A DNA stretch of 64,000 nucleotides from Istiophorus platypterus (GCA_016859345.1 CM029118.1:31163501-31227500); one strand, 5' to 3'; positions 48,641-62,979 are shown, counted from the stretch's first letter. Numbers and translations are program-made. The notes: generated by a model not told the origin, from the sequence alone.

Positions 48641-50165
48641 TTGTAGTTTTGCATTGTGTTCAGTGTAATTTAAACATGTTCGTGCATCTTAGTTTGAATT
48701 TGTTCAAACTTCAAACCTTTCTGAAAAAGTGACCATCCTACTGGTAATACCGTGAGAATGGCAAGTGTTACAACAAGACAATGCTGTTGCTGCACTTCCC
48801 CATAAATCCCTAATTTCCAAGATGCTGTCTTGAGACCTAGAGACACATTGCTCTCCATATAGCTGTGGGTTTATCACCGAATGTCTTGATTGGTTCTATT
48901 TACACACTATTATCAGTTTAACTTTCTGCTATCTATGAGTGCATCTGTTTGCTGTGGTGTTGTTCTGCCTCTGTTGGGTGATAGTTCTATAAAGAAGTAA
49001 TGGTTATGCCAGTCAGTCCATTGCACCTTAATGCACAGGCTTGAACCCCAGGCCTCCAATTAATCAAGGGCCTCAGGAGACATGAGCTTAAAACTTAGGC
49101 TTGTAATCATAGTACAAAATGCTTAGCCACACCTATACTGGAGGGAAGGTACTAACCCTGCTCATAATGTTACTCAAAATATAAAATGTATACTTCACAA
49201 AAACTGTAAATTACCAGCTAAGGTACTGTAAAAAGGTTGTTTTTTTCCTGTACTTGTGCTTTTTAGCTTATAATAAGTTAAGTCCTAAATTCCTAAGTAT
49301 TTTCTAACACACAGAGGAAAAAACAAAAGTCACAGGATTATGATTATGGTCATACAGATGACTGTATGAGAATGCAACAAAAGACAAGAACCAAATCAGC
49401 AGCTGCAGCAGAGGAGAAGCTGCTCATTTATTGAGCTCATTTATTTAGACACAGCTAGTGTCCAAAATTGAACACATCTGTCATGTTGTGTGACCAACAG
49501 GTGCATGCTTAGTCTGGTAAAATGCTAAAATACTAATGGTGAATCCCTCAGCTATGACTTCTATTTTCACTTCTACAAAAGTGAGGTGTGCACCACCTTT
49601 CCACTGTTTCTGGTAATCCCTGTAATGACCATAGAGCTCATTCATTTCCTTTTTTGAAAATGTGCAGGATTGCGGTGAGACAGAGGCTGAATGGACTGGT
49701 TATATATTCAATTAAGAATTAACTAATAGAGAAGCTGGATTTAGAGCAGATTGTGGAGGATTGTGTGGTACACAAGGGTCACAGAGTAACATTCCGGCAA
49801 GAAATGACTGACTGGTGTAACTTATTGTACAGAGGAGAGCATCACCCACTACTGTGTTGCCCAACAACATAGCGTTTTGTCTGTTTGTCAGCTATAGGTG
49901 CTGTGAAGTTTGTTCTTTATACTCATGTGCATATTCTGCTACATTGTTTTGCTACCTTATTTCTATAAGGGGTGGCAGCTATTTGATTTATGTAGCTTAA
50001 TATTGCCCCCACTGTGGTGACCATAGATTTGTAACTATCAGTTGTAAGCACAGGCTTCAAAGTGCCTGACTGGAATTTATTGGTTGGTTTGGTGCGGCTC
50101 TCCAAAAATGTAGCATTTTGGCCTACAATCAAGTTAAGATACCCCTGCCTCCGGTTACCCCTTTT

Positions 50166-50214
<49 letters not shown>

Positions 50215-53200
50215 TAAAATCTGTACTTGTGTTGGTTGATATCAATCAATCCCAGCAATGCCTTTAGTGAACCATCGTGCATTCACCATATTCAGCAAGA
50301 TACAGCTCACAGGTAGATATCTCACCTGGAATAATGGGTGCTGTACTGATAAAAAATACCATAAGCACTGGTGATAGGAATTTGACTGAAAGCTATTCAC
50401 AGGCCCGGTGTTCTGGATTAAGACACAAAAACAGCTTCCCCCGTGTTCTTGTTGCCCAGTGTGTTAGCTCTGTGTCTCGAGCTCTGTGTGAAAAGTCTTA
50501 AACTATTTAGCCCAGAGGCTTCCCCAGCATGTGGATAATAAAATGAAAATTGTTGGAGAGGGAATAAAACAAAACAAAAGAAAGCATGTATCTCTTTGAA
50601 ACTAGCAGGTGAGGTGAGGTGAGGGAGCACATTTCCATTAACATGTGTAGTGGCTAAATCTGAAAAAACAGGATTACATTTGTGCAAAATGATAACATTT
50701 TTATTCTGTTGATATTTTGTTTTATTGGTCAATAACTTCCAAGAAAGTAACCTGGAAAAAACTATATACTGTATTTTGAAAATAAGGGTTTTGGTTGTAA
50801 AATTTCAGGAAATCGAGGGTCAAGATATTAAAGCATTTCCATCTGGTATATGCGCATTTCTTTTCAATTTAAGATAGATCAAGTTTCATGCTGCTAGCAT
50901 TAGGATGTAATTAGACAACACTTTCAGGTATATTCTAAATAAATGCAAATGTTTCCATGTTTCTGCTGGATGTGTAAAGGCAACATGATTGCTATAACAA
51001 CTTTATAAGCTAATAATATGTCAGTGTTATGGTTATAGATTGTTCCGCTGCACCTAAGTAGCTGAAAAAACAGAATCGACTATGCTGTCTGACTCTCAAG
51101 TACACAAATTTTGCAGGCAGACATGCCTAATTTTTCATGTATCCTCCATTAAGACTTGAGTTAGCATGTAAATAGTATCCATATACCAGTACCTAAATGG
51201 CAACTGCACTCCGACCTTTTGACTGACACCTCACTTGACCCAATATGAGCTTCCATGTCCAGCCCACAGTGCCTGCCTCTCTTCAGTGCAAAAACCGAGC
51301 CAATTGGAACTGACTGGCTGTGCTGATGACTGGTGCTTTGTATAACCGATGAAAATCTGAAAACGACAAAATGCTGGTTCAGTGGGTAGCTTTATACCCA
51401 CAAAAAAGATGCACAGTAAGTGGGCAAAGCAGACTACCTACAAGCCAGTAGTATCTGTGACTGTGCTTAAAACGCAGAAAGTGTGGTTTGGTTGGTGATT
51501 GAGAGTTTTGTGCCTGTTTGAGAGAGAGAGTGAAAGAGAGAAACATCTGAGTGTGAAGCAGTCTGTGCCAGTAAGTGGATATTGCTCTGCAGCCAAGAAC
51601 CTCTTTAATGCATAATGCTGCAGAAGTAGCTCTCCTCCTCTTTCATCATCCATCATCTGTACGCACACACTAAATTATACACCACAGATGCCCTTATGAT
51701 CACAAAACAGAACCCCTGTCACTGAGACTAAAAATTACAGACATAGACAAAGCGTGCAGGAAAAAACGTCTTGGGCCTGGCTAGCAGTGCAGACTTCCAT
51801 CTATATGGCAGATGGGCTAATATGAAAGCTGTTCTACCAGGGCTGGCAGGACCACAAGACTAGACATCACCTGTACAAAATCCCCAGGATTATCCTCACA
51901 CTTAGTGCCTTTCAGTGTGTTACACTCTGCACATGCAGGTTGGTAAAGTCTACACTTTAATCACATCTAAATGTCTTCCTTTCACATCGATTGTGGTGGT
52001 ATACAGAGGCAGAGTTACAAAAATTGTACTACTGTCCAAATACTTATGTACCTAACTATAAAAGTAGACCATAATTCCTAGAAAAAAAAGACTTGAGCTG
52101 GCATTTCCATTTGTTGTTGCAGTTTAGTTTTGTAGAAATGCAAATTTCAGGTGCCAGAGTTGGTTGATCATATAAAATTCAGGGGCTATGATGTAAAGAA
52201 ACACTGTAGTATTCCTAACAGACAGAAAGTCCCCATAGGGCTCTCTACAGCTGCACCTTTTAAGTGTTTTCTATTTGACATATTCAGATTTTTTGATTCA
52301 TTACCTGCAAGTGATTTTTGGCTATTTTGAGCAATTGTAATTTTTTGTTCCAGCATTCACAGACCAAGAAACTTGCATTTGGACTTACAAGGCACAGAGT
52401 TAGTCTCTGAAGACTTCAGACTTGAGAACCAGCTCTGACCTAAACACACCACTGGATTATGTTGGAGTCACATTGACTGTGTTGGTATATACCAGTAACC
52501 TAATTTGACTTCTGTTTTGCTTAATGCATGCTTTACCATTTATTTCATAATTATGTATCTTCAAAGGTCAAAAATATAAAGTATCACTGTATTAGCTGTA
52601 AAGAAATACATGAATGAACATAGCTAAACGGCAATGAAAAATGCTCTTCCTAAACCAATAGTTTCATCTGGCCTTCTTTGCAGACACATCATTGCTCAGT
52701 TCGTCAACATTAAACTTGGGACAAGTTTAGATTCTGTAGCTCTCAGTGACAGCTTGTTGAGACGTGTTTGTGTTGTAGGGTTTTAAACCATGAATTTGAT
52801 AAGAAGAATGTTCTTCTTACAGTTCTTTACAGGAAGCATTAGAAACAGCCTTAATGCACATGCCAAGAAATGGTACTGTAACATAATCCTCAAATTTAAA
52901 TAACTGTAGAGGTGGTCTAACAAAACATAAATATGACTTGTAATAGGCTGCTGTATAGATGACCAATGGCCTCGTTTTTTTTCACAGGAGGAGAGTCTCT
53001 CCAGTCTTATTTTAAGTTGCTTTGTCCAAATGACAAAGTCTGATCAAAGACCCAAAGTGTCAGTTACAACTCTGTCTGATTCCTTCTCCAGCCTCTTTTA
53101 AAGTTTAAACTTTGACGTCAAACTTGAGTGTGTTTTTATGTACTGAAGTTGCTATTGTTGCTTTATTTCTGTTGAAATGATTGGCCACTTTCAGCATGAC

Positions 53201-53940
53201 TTTTCTAAGCCTATACAGTAATTATGCTTTTATTTACTAGAAGAGAAAGAGGAGAAAGAGATTGTTTACACATATTTCTACCCACTTGAAAATAATCATT
53301 GATGCTGAGGACCTGCTTGACTCCAGAACCCTGGGCACATGCCCACTTTGTCCATACAGTAAAGTGGCTATGAATCTTAGGGCCCAAGCCTTACAGAGGG
53401 GTCCTGTGTCAAAATCTAGCTTTAAACACTGTTATTATCTTGATTCAGTTTGTGTCCAGGTGGAGTGTGCTCCTAACTAAAGATGTGCTAAATAAAATTA
53501 CCACAAACTAACAAAATGGAGAAAATCTAGAGACCGTTTGGAAATTTAAGGATGGGAGAAGGCCTCCTGATTGGGTGTTGGTATCTTTAGGCTTGACAGT
53601 ACGTGTGGGGGCCAACAGCAGACTTTTACTGGGGGTTGCTTGACAGGTTAATCCAGACATGTTTCTATCATTTTTGTCTGTTTGTTTTGTACTGCAATAA
53701 ATTTAAAAAGCAAAGTCACAACAGTGCAGTAAAAGATTATCAAATTGTGGAGAGCATGTCTTGATAATATGCTAATGATTTGTTCTCCTACATTGTAAAA
53801 TTGTCTAATTCTTGTGTTTGGGGTGTTTTAAAACAATGTAAAGAAATTGTATAATGTGAAATAAAATCAAAATTAATTGATTAAATACCTTTGGGAACTC
53901 TATAATGATCCATCATTTGCTTCAGCTGTGATGCATATAA
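48641..53940. other. intergenic, mostly unrecognised; (TG)n at 50168-50213
   Basis: The frames in this 5.3-kb stretch are all under 110 codons and without motifs. Local GAGGTGAG repeats occur near 50612 and a GAGA run near 51520. No exon chain can be built. Confidence 0.4.
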
Positions 53941-53958
53941 CCCCCCCCCCCCCCCCCC
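53941..53958 (+). repeat. poly-C tract (18 C)
   Basis: An uninterrupted run of 18 cytosines about 28 bases before the Tc1-like ATG. Homopolymer C of this length is rare in fish DNA, and its exact length may be a sequencing artefact. Confidence 0.9.
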
Positions 53959-53986
53959 ATGACGGTATTCAAGGTGAGTTGTTGTC

Positions 53987-54560
53987 ATGGGAAAAACAAA
54001 GGAGCTTCCACAAAAGCTGAGAGAGATTATTTCATCACACCTGAAGAGCCTTGGGTATAAGAAGATTTCCAAAAATTATGGAACAGCTGTAAACCAGCCT
54101 GGTCATGGAAGAAAGCCCAACATTTCATCAAAGGCCCTTAGCAACTTAGTCAGAACAACTAAGAGAAACCCCTGTGTGACTGCCAGACACCTACAGGATG
54201 ACCTGATGAAGGCTGGTACAGGTGCTTCAGTTGTGCACTGAAATAAAGAAGGACTTCATGGCCGGACTCCAGGACACACTCCACTCTTGACCACAAGGAA
54301 AATCTAGAATATGCCAGGAGGAATTTGGATAAGACTACAGAGTTTTGGGAGACAGTTCTTTGGACTGATGAACCCAAACTGGAACTGTTTGGACACATGG
54401 ACCAGCAGTATGTCTGGTGTGAGAAAGCCCAGGCTTATGACCAGAAGAAGACCATCCCCACGTTCAAGTGTGGAGGTTGGTCACTGATGATGTGGGGCTG
54501 TTTTATGCAGCAGGAACTGGCAATCTTGATTGGGTACCTGGCATCATATTATATATAAAC
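53987..54560 (+). mobile_element. Tc1-like transposase remnant (+ strand)
   Basis: Starts MGKTKELPQKLREIISSHLK (N-terminal HTH of Tc1-type transposases), then GYKKISK, a deletion of about 20 residues in the second HTH, GRKPNISSKALSNLVRTTKR, ARHLQDDLMKAGT. After a frame break, GRTPGHTPLLTTRKNLEYAR, FWETVLWTDEPKLELFGHMD (the first catalytic Asp, in W-[TS]-DE, is present), YVWCEKAQAYDQ and FKCGGWSLMMWGCFMQQ. The second Asp and last Glu of the DD34E triad are missing; the copy is cut off near 54560. No inverted termini identified. Confidence 0.85.
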
Positions 54561-54619
54561 ACAAACCATTCAGAAAGTGTTTAAAATCTACCTACAGATT
54601 TACAATAAAAGGTTATTGA

Positions 54620-54985
54620 CAAGCTTCAGTTTGTTTTTCTTGAATCCATGGTGGATTTTGAGAATCTGTTTTCACTTTCTTGACTGACTAATCCATGTTT
54701 TGCTGAATAGTTGGCAAGGTATTCTTTTAATCTAATGCTGCACCTCCCTTACTGCAAACACACTTTAGTAGTCATGGCCAAAGAGCTCAGTTTAAAATTC
54801 ATCTGTAAACAGCCCTTGTTTCCAAAGCTACTCTGGTTTATCCAGATGTTGCTTTGCAGACTTCAGACATTGACTTTTGTGATGAAGGTGTAGGTAAGGA
54901 TTCCTTCTAATGGCTCTTCTATATAGACCCTGCATCAGTTCTCCTCACATGAACAGTGCACCACCACTCCTATGTCAGTTAATCC
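54620..54985 (-). mobile_element. Tc1-like transposase remnant (minus strand), heavily decayed
   Basis: Reverse-strand frames with stops read VHCSCE-like, then about 54860-54770 KSAKQHLDKPE-[stop]-LWKQGLFTDEF and LFGHDY. The block (A/S)KQHxDKPExxWKxxLFTDE(F/S)K…LFGH is the central region of a Tc1-type transposase containing the first catalytic Asp. It converges on the + strand copy at 53987-54560. Confidence 0.6.
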
Positions 54986-56395
54986 TGCAGTTCCTTTTCA
55001 GTTGTATGTAGTTTTTACCTTACCTCTCTGCCCAGCAGACATGCAATTTTAGTTAAGTGCAGAGTGTATTATCGGTTTTCTAAAGAGCCTAATGTATGTC
55101 ATTTGCCACATACAACAGAATTTCCTCCTTTACTAAAGAACAAGGCCTTATCTAACACAGTCATTCATCAGTTGTACTGATGATTCAACCAGAGGAGCTG
55201 AATTTCCCTCCAAACCTTGGAAGACACCTGACATTATCTATGCAGAGCCAAGACTTTTACCTCCTCTGGATTCCCAAAATAACTTTTCTTCACAATTCTA
55301 CTGTGCTACGCTTGAGCATTTGCTTGCAAGCCTGAACCACCATCATGAGCAGTGAAAACAGTATGAAGGCCATATTTTAACCTTTTGACCTGCATTTATT
55401 CAAGTCAACACAGAACCAAACCTTTTGGCAGCAAAACCACAGTCAACCAGCATTTTGGTTTTTTTATGGGTGAGAAGTGTGAGATGAAGCATAATGGAGC
55501 AGGTAGAGGGGGAGAAGGTGGTAGACCAGTGAACTTGAGGAATTGACTATACAAAAAAATATTACACAATTCATCTCTTGGTGGAGTGAATCAGCATGGT
55601 TGCTGATATAAATGGCACTGACATCCAGCAGTGCACTGTGAATGTATATTTGCTTTCCATTTTCAAAAGCCCATCCTAGGCAATAGTGCCTATAATGAGG
55701 TAATGTCGAGATGGCAAATGAAACTGATGAAAATGTGCACAGCTTAATATATTTCCCTCTCTCCAGTTTAATTGACCGGCGCTATAATATGGAAAGCGAT
55801 GTGTTTACACCTGTATGTTTTCCTGCATGTTGTTAAAAGATGGCCATGGTGAGATGTAGTGCCTGGGACTCTTTCTGGGTCCCCTGGTCCAAATTTCTTT
55901 TGCTATAAATAGTAAAGTAAGTAAAAGATTACCTGATCTCCAAGAGGCATAGCGTGAAAGATGACACTATTCATCTAATATTTAACCAAGATACCAGCTA
56001 AGGAAATGGCTACCTGAAAATGCTTTGCTTTCTTGTTTTAGCCTTCTCCTACTTGTGGGCATCATTCATTTTAATTTTCACTGCTAGGCAGCTGCTTAAT
56101 GGTGTACATGGCTGCTGTTTGTTTGAGCAAGGTTTGGGGAGCCATATTTTTTGGAAACATTTTCTTTGAAATTTGCATCATTTGGCCTTTCCTAACAATG
56201 AGTGTGAGCAAGCCAAAGCCCTAACAAGCTAATTAAGGTCTCAGACCTTGGTAAAAGTCATCTAAGAGCAGAGATCTCTTGGGGTGGCAAAACCTTTCTT
56301 TCTTTTTTCACTCTGAACCTTTACAATACAAAAATAATAAACTAATCTTTCTTAATCTTTCACTTTTTACTTATACCTTCTAGAAATGACTTCAT
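54986..56395. other. no recognisable feature
   Basis: AT-rich sequence without frame or repeat that I can assign. Confidence 0.4.
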
Positions 56396-56399
56396 TTTC

Positions 56400-57260
56400 T
56401 TCTCACTCAACTATTCATAGGAACAGAAATTTTGACCAGGTTTGGAGCTATGGAAGCAGTGTAATGGAGACTGAGCAGTGGCAGAGCTGGGCTGGTTGTT
56501 TGAACATACTCACCTCACAGTAGTCATTTGGACCAGAATGTAGGACCCTGGACTGTGATGTACAGCACAGCCGGTTCCATCTCCTGGTTCTTATGCTCTG
56601 CTCGTCCACCGGATTGCAGGTAGATCCCAGAGGAATAATGACAATGGCACGTTGAAACTTCTTTCCAGAAATGAGATGTGAATTTTGGTCTTCGGTCAGT
56701 GATAGGAGACACACTGAAAGTATAGTTCAGCAGTCTCTTTAGCAGTGGGCATCTTAGGCAGAGTAATGCAATTAGCAAACCTGAAAAAGTAGCCAGCAAT
56801 GGACAGCGCATCTGATCTTACATTCTTGGAACCTGGGCAGTTGGAAGGAGTGAAGTTTATCTTGTTTTCTCAAACCAGTTTTTTCAATCATCCAAAACTA
56901 TCTTAATAACTAAGATTTTACAGTTGCCATAATCGTATTTTCTATCTGCTGGGTACAGTATGTGGGAGAAGAATGAAGAGTGCATATTCTCTTCAAAGAT
57001 GGACCCCTAGGAGAGGACCACATCCATTGTTAAACTAGAATGGCATAATGATTGAAATCCTGGTGAAAGGGTGCTTTGATTCCCCTTACAAGATGAAATC
57101 ACACAAAGGGAGTCCTAGGGGGTGAGAACAGTACAGGGGGCTGCCACAGGCCTGTAGCTCCAGATAAAGTGCCGTTAGAAGTTGGCAAACCCCAGGATGT
57201 GCTACAACTGTCTGAGATAGACATCGACAAGGGAACAGGTCAATCCAGCTACATTTCTTA
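56400..57260 (-). mobile_element. Gypsy-type LTR retrotransposon remnant (RT end, RNaseH, integrase)
   Basis: Minus-strand order from 57260 downward: HILGFANF-[stop]-RHFI (end of RT, usual FLGFANFYRRFI), VAAPCTVLTP, then VVLS-[stop]-GSIFEENMHSSFFSH and LYPADRKYDYGN (RNaseH: usual HPCAFFSR-xL-[TS]-PAERNYDxGN), NWFEKTR, NVRSDALS (usual N-xKPDALS). Then a jump into integrase: TDRRPKFTSHFWKEV (usual SDRGPQFTSxFWKxF, containing the second catalytic Asp), SSGIYLQSGGRAEHKNQEME (usual SSGYHPQSNGQAERxNQ-xLE with the catalytic Glu) and EYVQTTSPALPLLSLHY. Stops, frameshifts and an internal deletion make it dead. Confidence 0.85.
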
Positions 57261-57949
57261 AAACGATTCTGTGGTTTAAAAGAGTAAAAAGATGATAAAG
57301 AAATAATAAATAAGCAACCAGAGCTTCATGACAGTCACAAAAATGATAAATAAGAACATTAGTTATTGTAGCATAAATTAGATGGGTGCAATCAAGTGAA
57401 ATCTTGAAAAATGTAGAGAAATGAAGACTTAGCTGTTTTAACTATGTTACCATTAGAAAGACCAATACTACCAATGTGTCAGCCTGATCCTACACCTGAT
57501 GCTCTGATCTGATTCGGTCTCCATTAAAGCAGAACAAGGAGTCAAATTTACACACAGCACTCTCTCTGCTCTCTCTGCATATCATTTATAATAATTATTT
57601 GTACTCTTCTCCCTTCCCCCTCTCACTTTTTCCCTTCTATATTTTGCCTGTCTTCCACCCCTCCCCCATTTCTCATTGTTTCCTCACCCTGAGTGATATT
57701 TTGTGTTTCCTTCTAATCATTTCTGTTGGACAACACACTGCACTAATACACAAGCACCACCTGGAGAAACAGCATCTTTTTTCTCAACAGGAAGCTGTAA
57801 TGTGTGTATTTATTTGTATGTGTGTATTAGCTCAGCGGTGTGTGAAAGGTGGAGAGAGGGGTGATATTTCTCCCAGACACACTCTGCTCCACCTCTCCAA
57901 CTTCACCATATGGAGCCAATTACATCCATTTATGAACATTCTACACTAG

Positions 57950-57951
<2 letters not shown>
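57261..57951. other. no recognisable feature
   Basis: The 116-codon frame at 57599-57949 is pyrimidine-rich and has no motif. Confidence 0.4.
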
Positions 57952-58004
<53 letters not shown>

Positions 58005-58078
58005 AACACACACACACACACAGAGACACACACAAACACACACACACACACTTACACACGCACGCGCCCACACACACA
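57952..58078 (+). repeat. (CA)n microsatellite, interrupted, about 125 bp
   Basis: CA units with single TAAA, GAGA, AAA and TT interruptions after the first 48 bases. Confidence 0.95.
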
Positions 58079-58341
58079 TTTAGATGATACACTGGTATTC
58101 ACATACACAAAAAGAGACAGGTTTGATAGCACCACAGCAAGTGAACACCTACCCTTAAGGTCTGTTCACTGTGGGCCTGTGTCTATACATGTGTGAGTCT
58201 TGTGCGTGTGCATAGTGTGTGTTGTAGAAGCCTGTCAGTGCAAGTCCTCATATTTGTGTTTTGTCCCATGCGCCTCACTGTGTCAGCCCTATCACACCCT
58301 TATCAGCTAACTGGCACCAAACCTCTCTGTCTCTTACATGC

Positions 58342-58345
<4 letters not shown>

Positions 58346-58416
<71 letters not shown>
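58346..58416 (+). repeat. (CA)n microsatellite, about 71 bp, perfect
   Basis: Thirty-five CA units. Confidence 0.97.
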
Positions 58417-58418
<2 letters not shown>

Positions 58419-61400
58419 TCACCTTTCTCTTTCCATTACACTGAGCCCATTTGGTTTTTTCTGTTTCTGTCTTTAAATCATAAATCCTGAGAGATGGTCA
58501 AGTCAACATTGGCTGATTCTGTGTTTTCATATTTGCATCCGTTTTGGGATTTGTCTCCACAGCTAATGCTGGAGATCTGTGTGTGTGCATGAGAGGATGT
58601 GGAATCTTAGTGGGTTTGTTTCGTCCATTTCCTCTGTGTACTTGTAAGACTCAGCTGGTCTGTTGGACTTCAGTTCCTACATCTTTTGTGTCAAGGAGTC
58701 CAAGTGCCAAGCTGTGTGTGTGTGCGTGTGTGTGTGATGCTTCCATGCTGTCATCCCGATATTGTTCAACAGACACCTGGGGATAGACATGAATGCATGC
58801 AGTTGATTGTGACTGTATAAAACACATACAGGTAACCTGTATATTGTAGAGATGAAGGTTTGTTATTAAGCCAACCATTACTTTTAATGATACACCATCC
58901 CCCCATTTTAAAAAGAACTGTTTGAAAACCTGCATTACTTTTAATCTTTATATGAAAATAATATTTTAAAAAAATATTTGAAATATGCCATTAAAAATTG
59001 AATATCTCAGCATTTGAAAAGATAGCTTCAAAAATTTTTAAATATGTCTTAATGCATATGTTGAATGAATTATTCACTGCCGTTATCATTCTTCTTCTCC
59101 ATAGCACATGTGAGGAATCGAGTCCCGTGACTTGGATTCAAGTCAAACCCCAGTCATGACTCTTAATCTAATTTATTGACTTTGAGTTTAACACAACCAA
59201 CCTATGACTTCACTTGCACTTTAGCCCTCTGACTTGCAATAACTTGAAATTCTCCCCAAGCACTAAAAAGTGAGCAGTCAATTGACTCTTTATCTTCCTG
59301 ACAATGGATATACTTTGAATCAATCTGACAGTCACATTGTGTGAGCAGGAGGCAGAGGGTGTGTTTGTCAGTGCAGACAGACAGACAGCAGATGGGACCT
59401 CAGATTATCACATACAGATGTAAAGATTGAGCAAGGAGATTACATATGCAAATGATTAACACAAAACACACCTGATCAGCTTGCTTTTAGATGTTTTGAT
59501 GTTTTTTGTGAATATTCATTTTTAAAGCATGTATTAACTGTCTTAATTTTCTAAATTGTTATTTTCTTCAAAATTTGAAATGTCTTAAATCTTGTGAAGG
59601 GCACATTATGACTTCCTGAGGACTTGTAACAAAAAGTTAAAGACTTAGACTTGACTTTTGACTTGTTGGTTTTAATTCAGGACTCAGGACATCCTTGTAG
59701 TTGCATTTGGTTTGGAAATAGCTCTATACAAAACTGCCGGGACAAAGACACGCATTTGATTTATATAACTCAGACTTCTAAAGCCTCATTTTAAAAGCTG
59801 AACTTGATGTGTTTTTGCACAAAACAAAGACTATGGATTTGTCCCCCACTTCTCATAGTTTTGTTGCTGTATGAATTGATTGCTTCATGGTCAGTTTGAA
59901 TAACTGCAGTGACCCAACACCTTTTTTGTCTTCGATGTGAGTATAGGGTATGAGTAAATATACTTGACAAATGCAAACCAATAATTCTATGGTAGGATTA
60001 TTTTACCTTTTTTTTGGTTGTTGTTTTTACTTCTATAAAATAAGATAAACAGAGGAGTAAAAAGAAAATAGATAGCTGAGAGCAGTTCAGGGATATTTCT
60101 TGCTATTGGTTGGGGATTTGGTCTTTATTATATTACAACAATTATAACAATTCTACAAATCCATCAAACGAACATGGAGATGGGTTCAAATCTTTCCATT
60201 TTAGCAATCTCAAAGAACCTTGAATAGAAGGTCAAAGAATTATAAAAAAATATTTTTTAGAAGTAAAATATGAAACGACCAAAAAAAGCTAAAAGGTGGA
60301 GTTCGCTTTCTCTTCAGAATTTCAATTGAACTTTTTTTTTAAATAGTTTTGATTATTGTAAATGTTGCTTGAGACCAAAAAGTTGCACAATGACTGCAGA
60401 GTCATTTGAAACATTCACAGAATGCATAAAACTGTGTACAGCAGAAAGCATATCACAGTCTAAATGTATGTACAGTAAATTTGCTTTTGCAGTCTTGCTT
60501 ATTATTTACATTGTTTGTTTTTCACATTTTAGAAGGGAAACTAACATAATACATAGATGTTTTACATTTTAATCCTGTTCAATGTGTAGTCCGTTGTCTT
60601 TGAGTTCTAGTTTATCTTTTTATGAGGGTTGAAAGGATGAAAAGAATTCTGATATTATAATGTTCACGGATCTAAATGCTTTATAGGATGCTGTTCTAGC
60701 GCAATGATGATATCATTTTAGGAGACATACTTTATATCAACACTTTAAAATGTATTCTGTATATCCTTTTTTAATAAAATTGATTAGATAACATAAGTTA
60801 CAGGAGGAGGGGGAAGTAATACCAACACCTGCAGAAGTACACAAACTTTAAATTTACTTAATCACAATGGCAATCACAAGAAGAACTGATGTATAAGTTT
60901 TCAAAGAGACAACTGCCACAAATCTGCAGAGAATGAAACATATGTGGTTGAACTGCAGGTGCAGCAGTCAACAAAACTGTAAAACTGTCAAGGTAAGAAG
61001 TCCTTTTTCAGGGCACATTCATGTTATTTGGTCTGCCCTTGATTTGGCCAGCATGCCATTGAAAACCTTGCCTAATTGGCCTATTGTAAAGGATGAAACC
61101 TTGATATCGACAGACTTGAGCTGTTCAGTACCCAGCAGGTGTGTATGCTTTCAGCATCGCCAAGCATCATACCACTGACCCGTATTTTTCACATATACTC
61201 TCACCTGATTGGCTGTCAGGGTGACTGATGGAGTTGGCGCTCATATCCAGCGTATCCAAGGTAACGCACTGATGTGACTCCCAAAAGCTCTCCAATCAGC
61301 ATTTCTCAGTGAACACAGCAGGCAGGAGGGCTGTGTATTCATCTATCATTCAGATAGTAACTGGTACAGCTCCCCTAAGTCTCAAAGTTGACCCCATTCA

Positions 61401-62979
61401 GACTGTCTATTAGTGAAGCTGTAGTGTTGCCGCACACCATTGATGTGTGAGCTTGTCTGACCTTCTCATGTAGGCTAATGGAACTGGATAATACCCAGCC
61501 AGACTATTGTATGGTTGGTTTTCTATGGTTGAACTGACATGAATTCATACACCACCTGTAATATTTCAGCAGCCAAGGTTCATGCACATAATTATTTAGA
61601 ATATATATGAAGCTGTTTCCCCAGTGTCCAATTTTTCACCCTAATTTTGTTACAATTTCAAATTAAAGTTGACATGATCTGAAAGATGTTCTTTTATCAG
61701 CCTCGTCAAAGCCAGTAAAATGGAGATTGTCGTATGTGTGCTGAGACTTTTTTGTCTGTGTTTCAGAAAGATTTAGGTGAATGAATTCCAACGTGCAGAG
61801 TGTAACTAGCACAACTTTAAATGGTTTCAATCATCTGTTACATATATTTTAATGTCCTGTCTACCTGTTGGATTTAGAGTGTCAAACTGTCCACACTGAC
61901 TTTTAACTTTTTTTCACTTTTGAATTTTCTTTCTTCCAGTATAACTCCTAGAGGAACATAGTAACACATGTAAAAAAAAAAAAAGGAAAAAGAAACAATC
62001 TAAAATTAACTAAGCAAAGAAACTTTCTGAAAATGGACAGTCTGTGATTCCCACCTGCATCCCACTGTGACAGCCCAGGTGTGCGGGGATGATAAGGTAG
62101 GTATGGTTAAGAGAATGTCCAAGCTCCTCTTTTAGTCTTTACGCACCTGCTTCTGCAACAACTGCATGTCCAGTTCGAGGAATAAGCAGCTCCTCCTTGA
62201 CGTTACCTGAACGTACCATCGGTGCCAGTAACCTCTGATTTTGTCATTGTTTTGCCATGAAAAACATCTGCTACGTGCTTCAACGTCAATATCACTTTAC
62301 TGACAAAGTCAGTTTATTTACAGAATGAAGTAGGACCCATAGTCAGTACCTCCACATAAGAAAGTACACATCGGGAAAAGACTGTGAAATTTATTTGCGC
62401 ACATTTTGAAAAAGGTGGTGCTGGGGGCCTGGTTACATGGCGGCTACCAGCAGGTCATGCACTGACAACTGTTGGCTATGGCTGGTTTTAATCTTGTTTT
62501 ATTGATGTTCCTTCTCAATCAACAGAGCAGCATTTTATAAGTGTTTCTCCAAGTCTCTGTTCTCTTAGAGCTCAGCACTGTCAAGATGGCTTGTTATGAA
62601 TTTGCACATCAGTGTTCAGTGGTAGCACAGTGCCAATATACTTCATCACCACATGCAAATCAACTGACCGGCGTTCCCTTTTCTATGTTATGGTCAGGTT
62701 AAGTTAAAAAGTTAACATCCTGCTGTTGTACAGAAGAGTGTTTGAGGATTGTCCACACGTTAAAAAAAAGGTTATTTAGCTTTTCAGTGCGCACAACTGT
62801 GCAACTCCGTGGCTGGATTGCCATCTTAAAAAATGTCAAAATGGTGTTTACATGAGAGACAGACCTCAACTACTGGGCCTAGTTTTCCTTTCACTCAACG
62901 CACCGTTAGTTTACTCTGCTGGAGCATGAGGGATTTGCTGCCACAGTCACGTTGATCTGGACCAAAGTGCCCCGACGAG
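58417..62979. other. intergenic upstream of the CpG island; nothing recognised
   Basis: AT-rich sequence with a GACA run near 59375-59392 and many A/T tracts. No frame above 95 codons and no repeat family identified. The last kilobase may contain distal promoter elements. Confidence 0.4.

Noticed and set aside
57599..57949. 116-codon + strand frame with a hydrophobic N-terminus
   Set aside because: Pyrimidine-rich low-complexity start, no signal-peptide-like charge pattern, no exon structure, borders a CA repeat.
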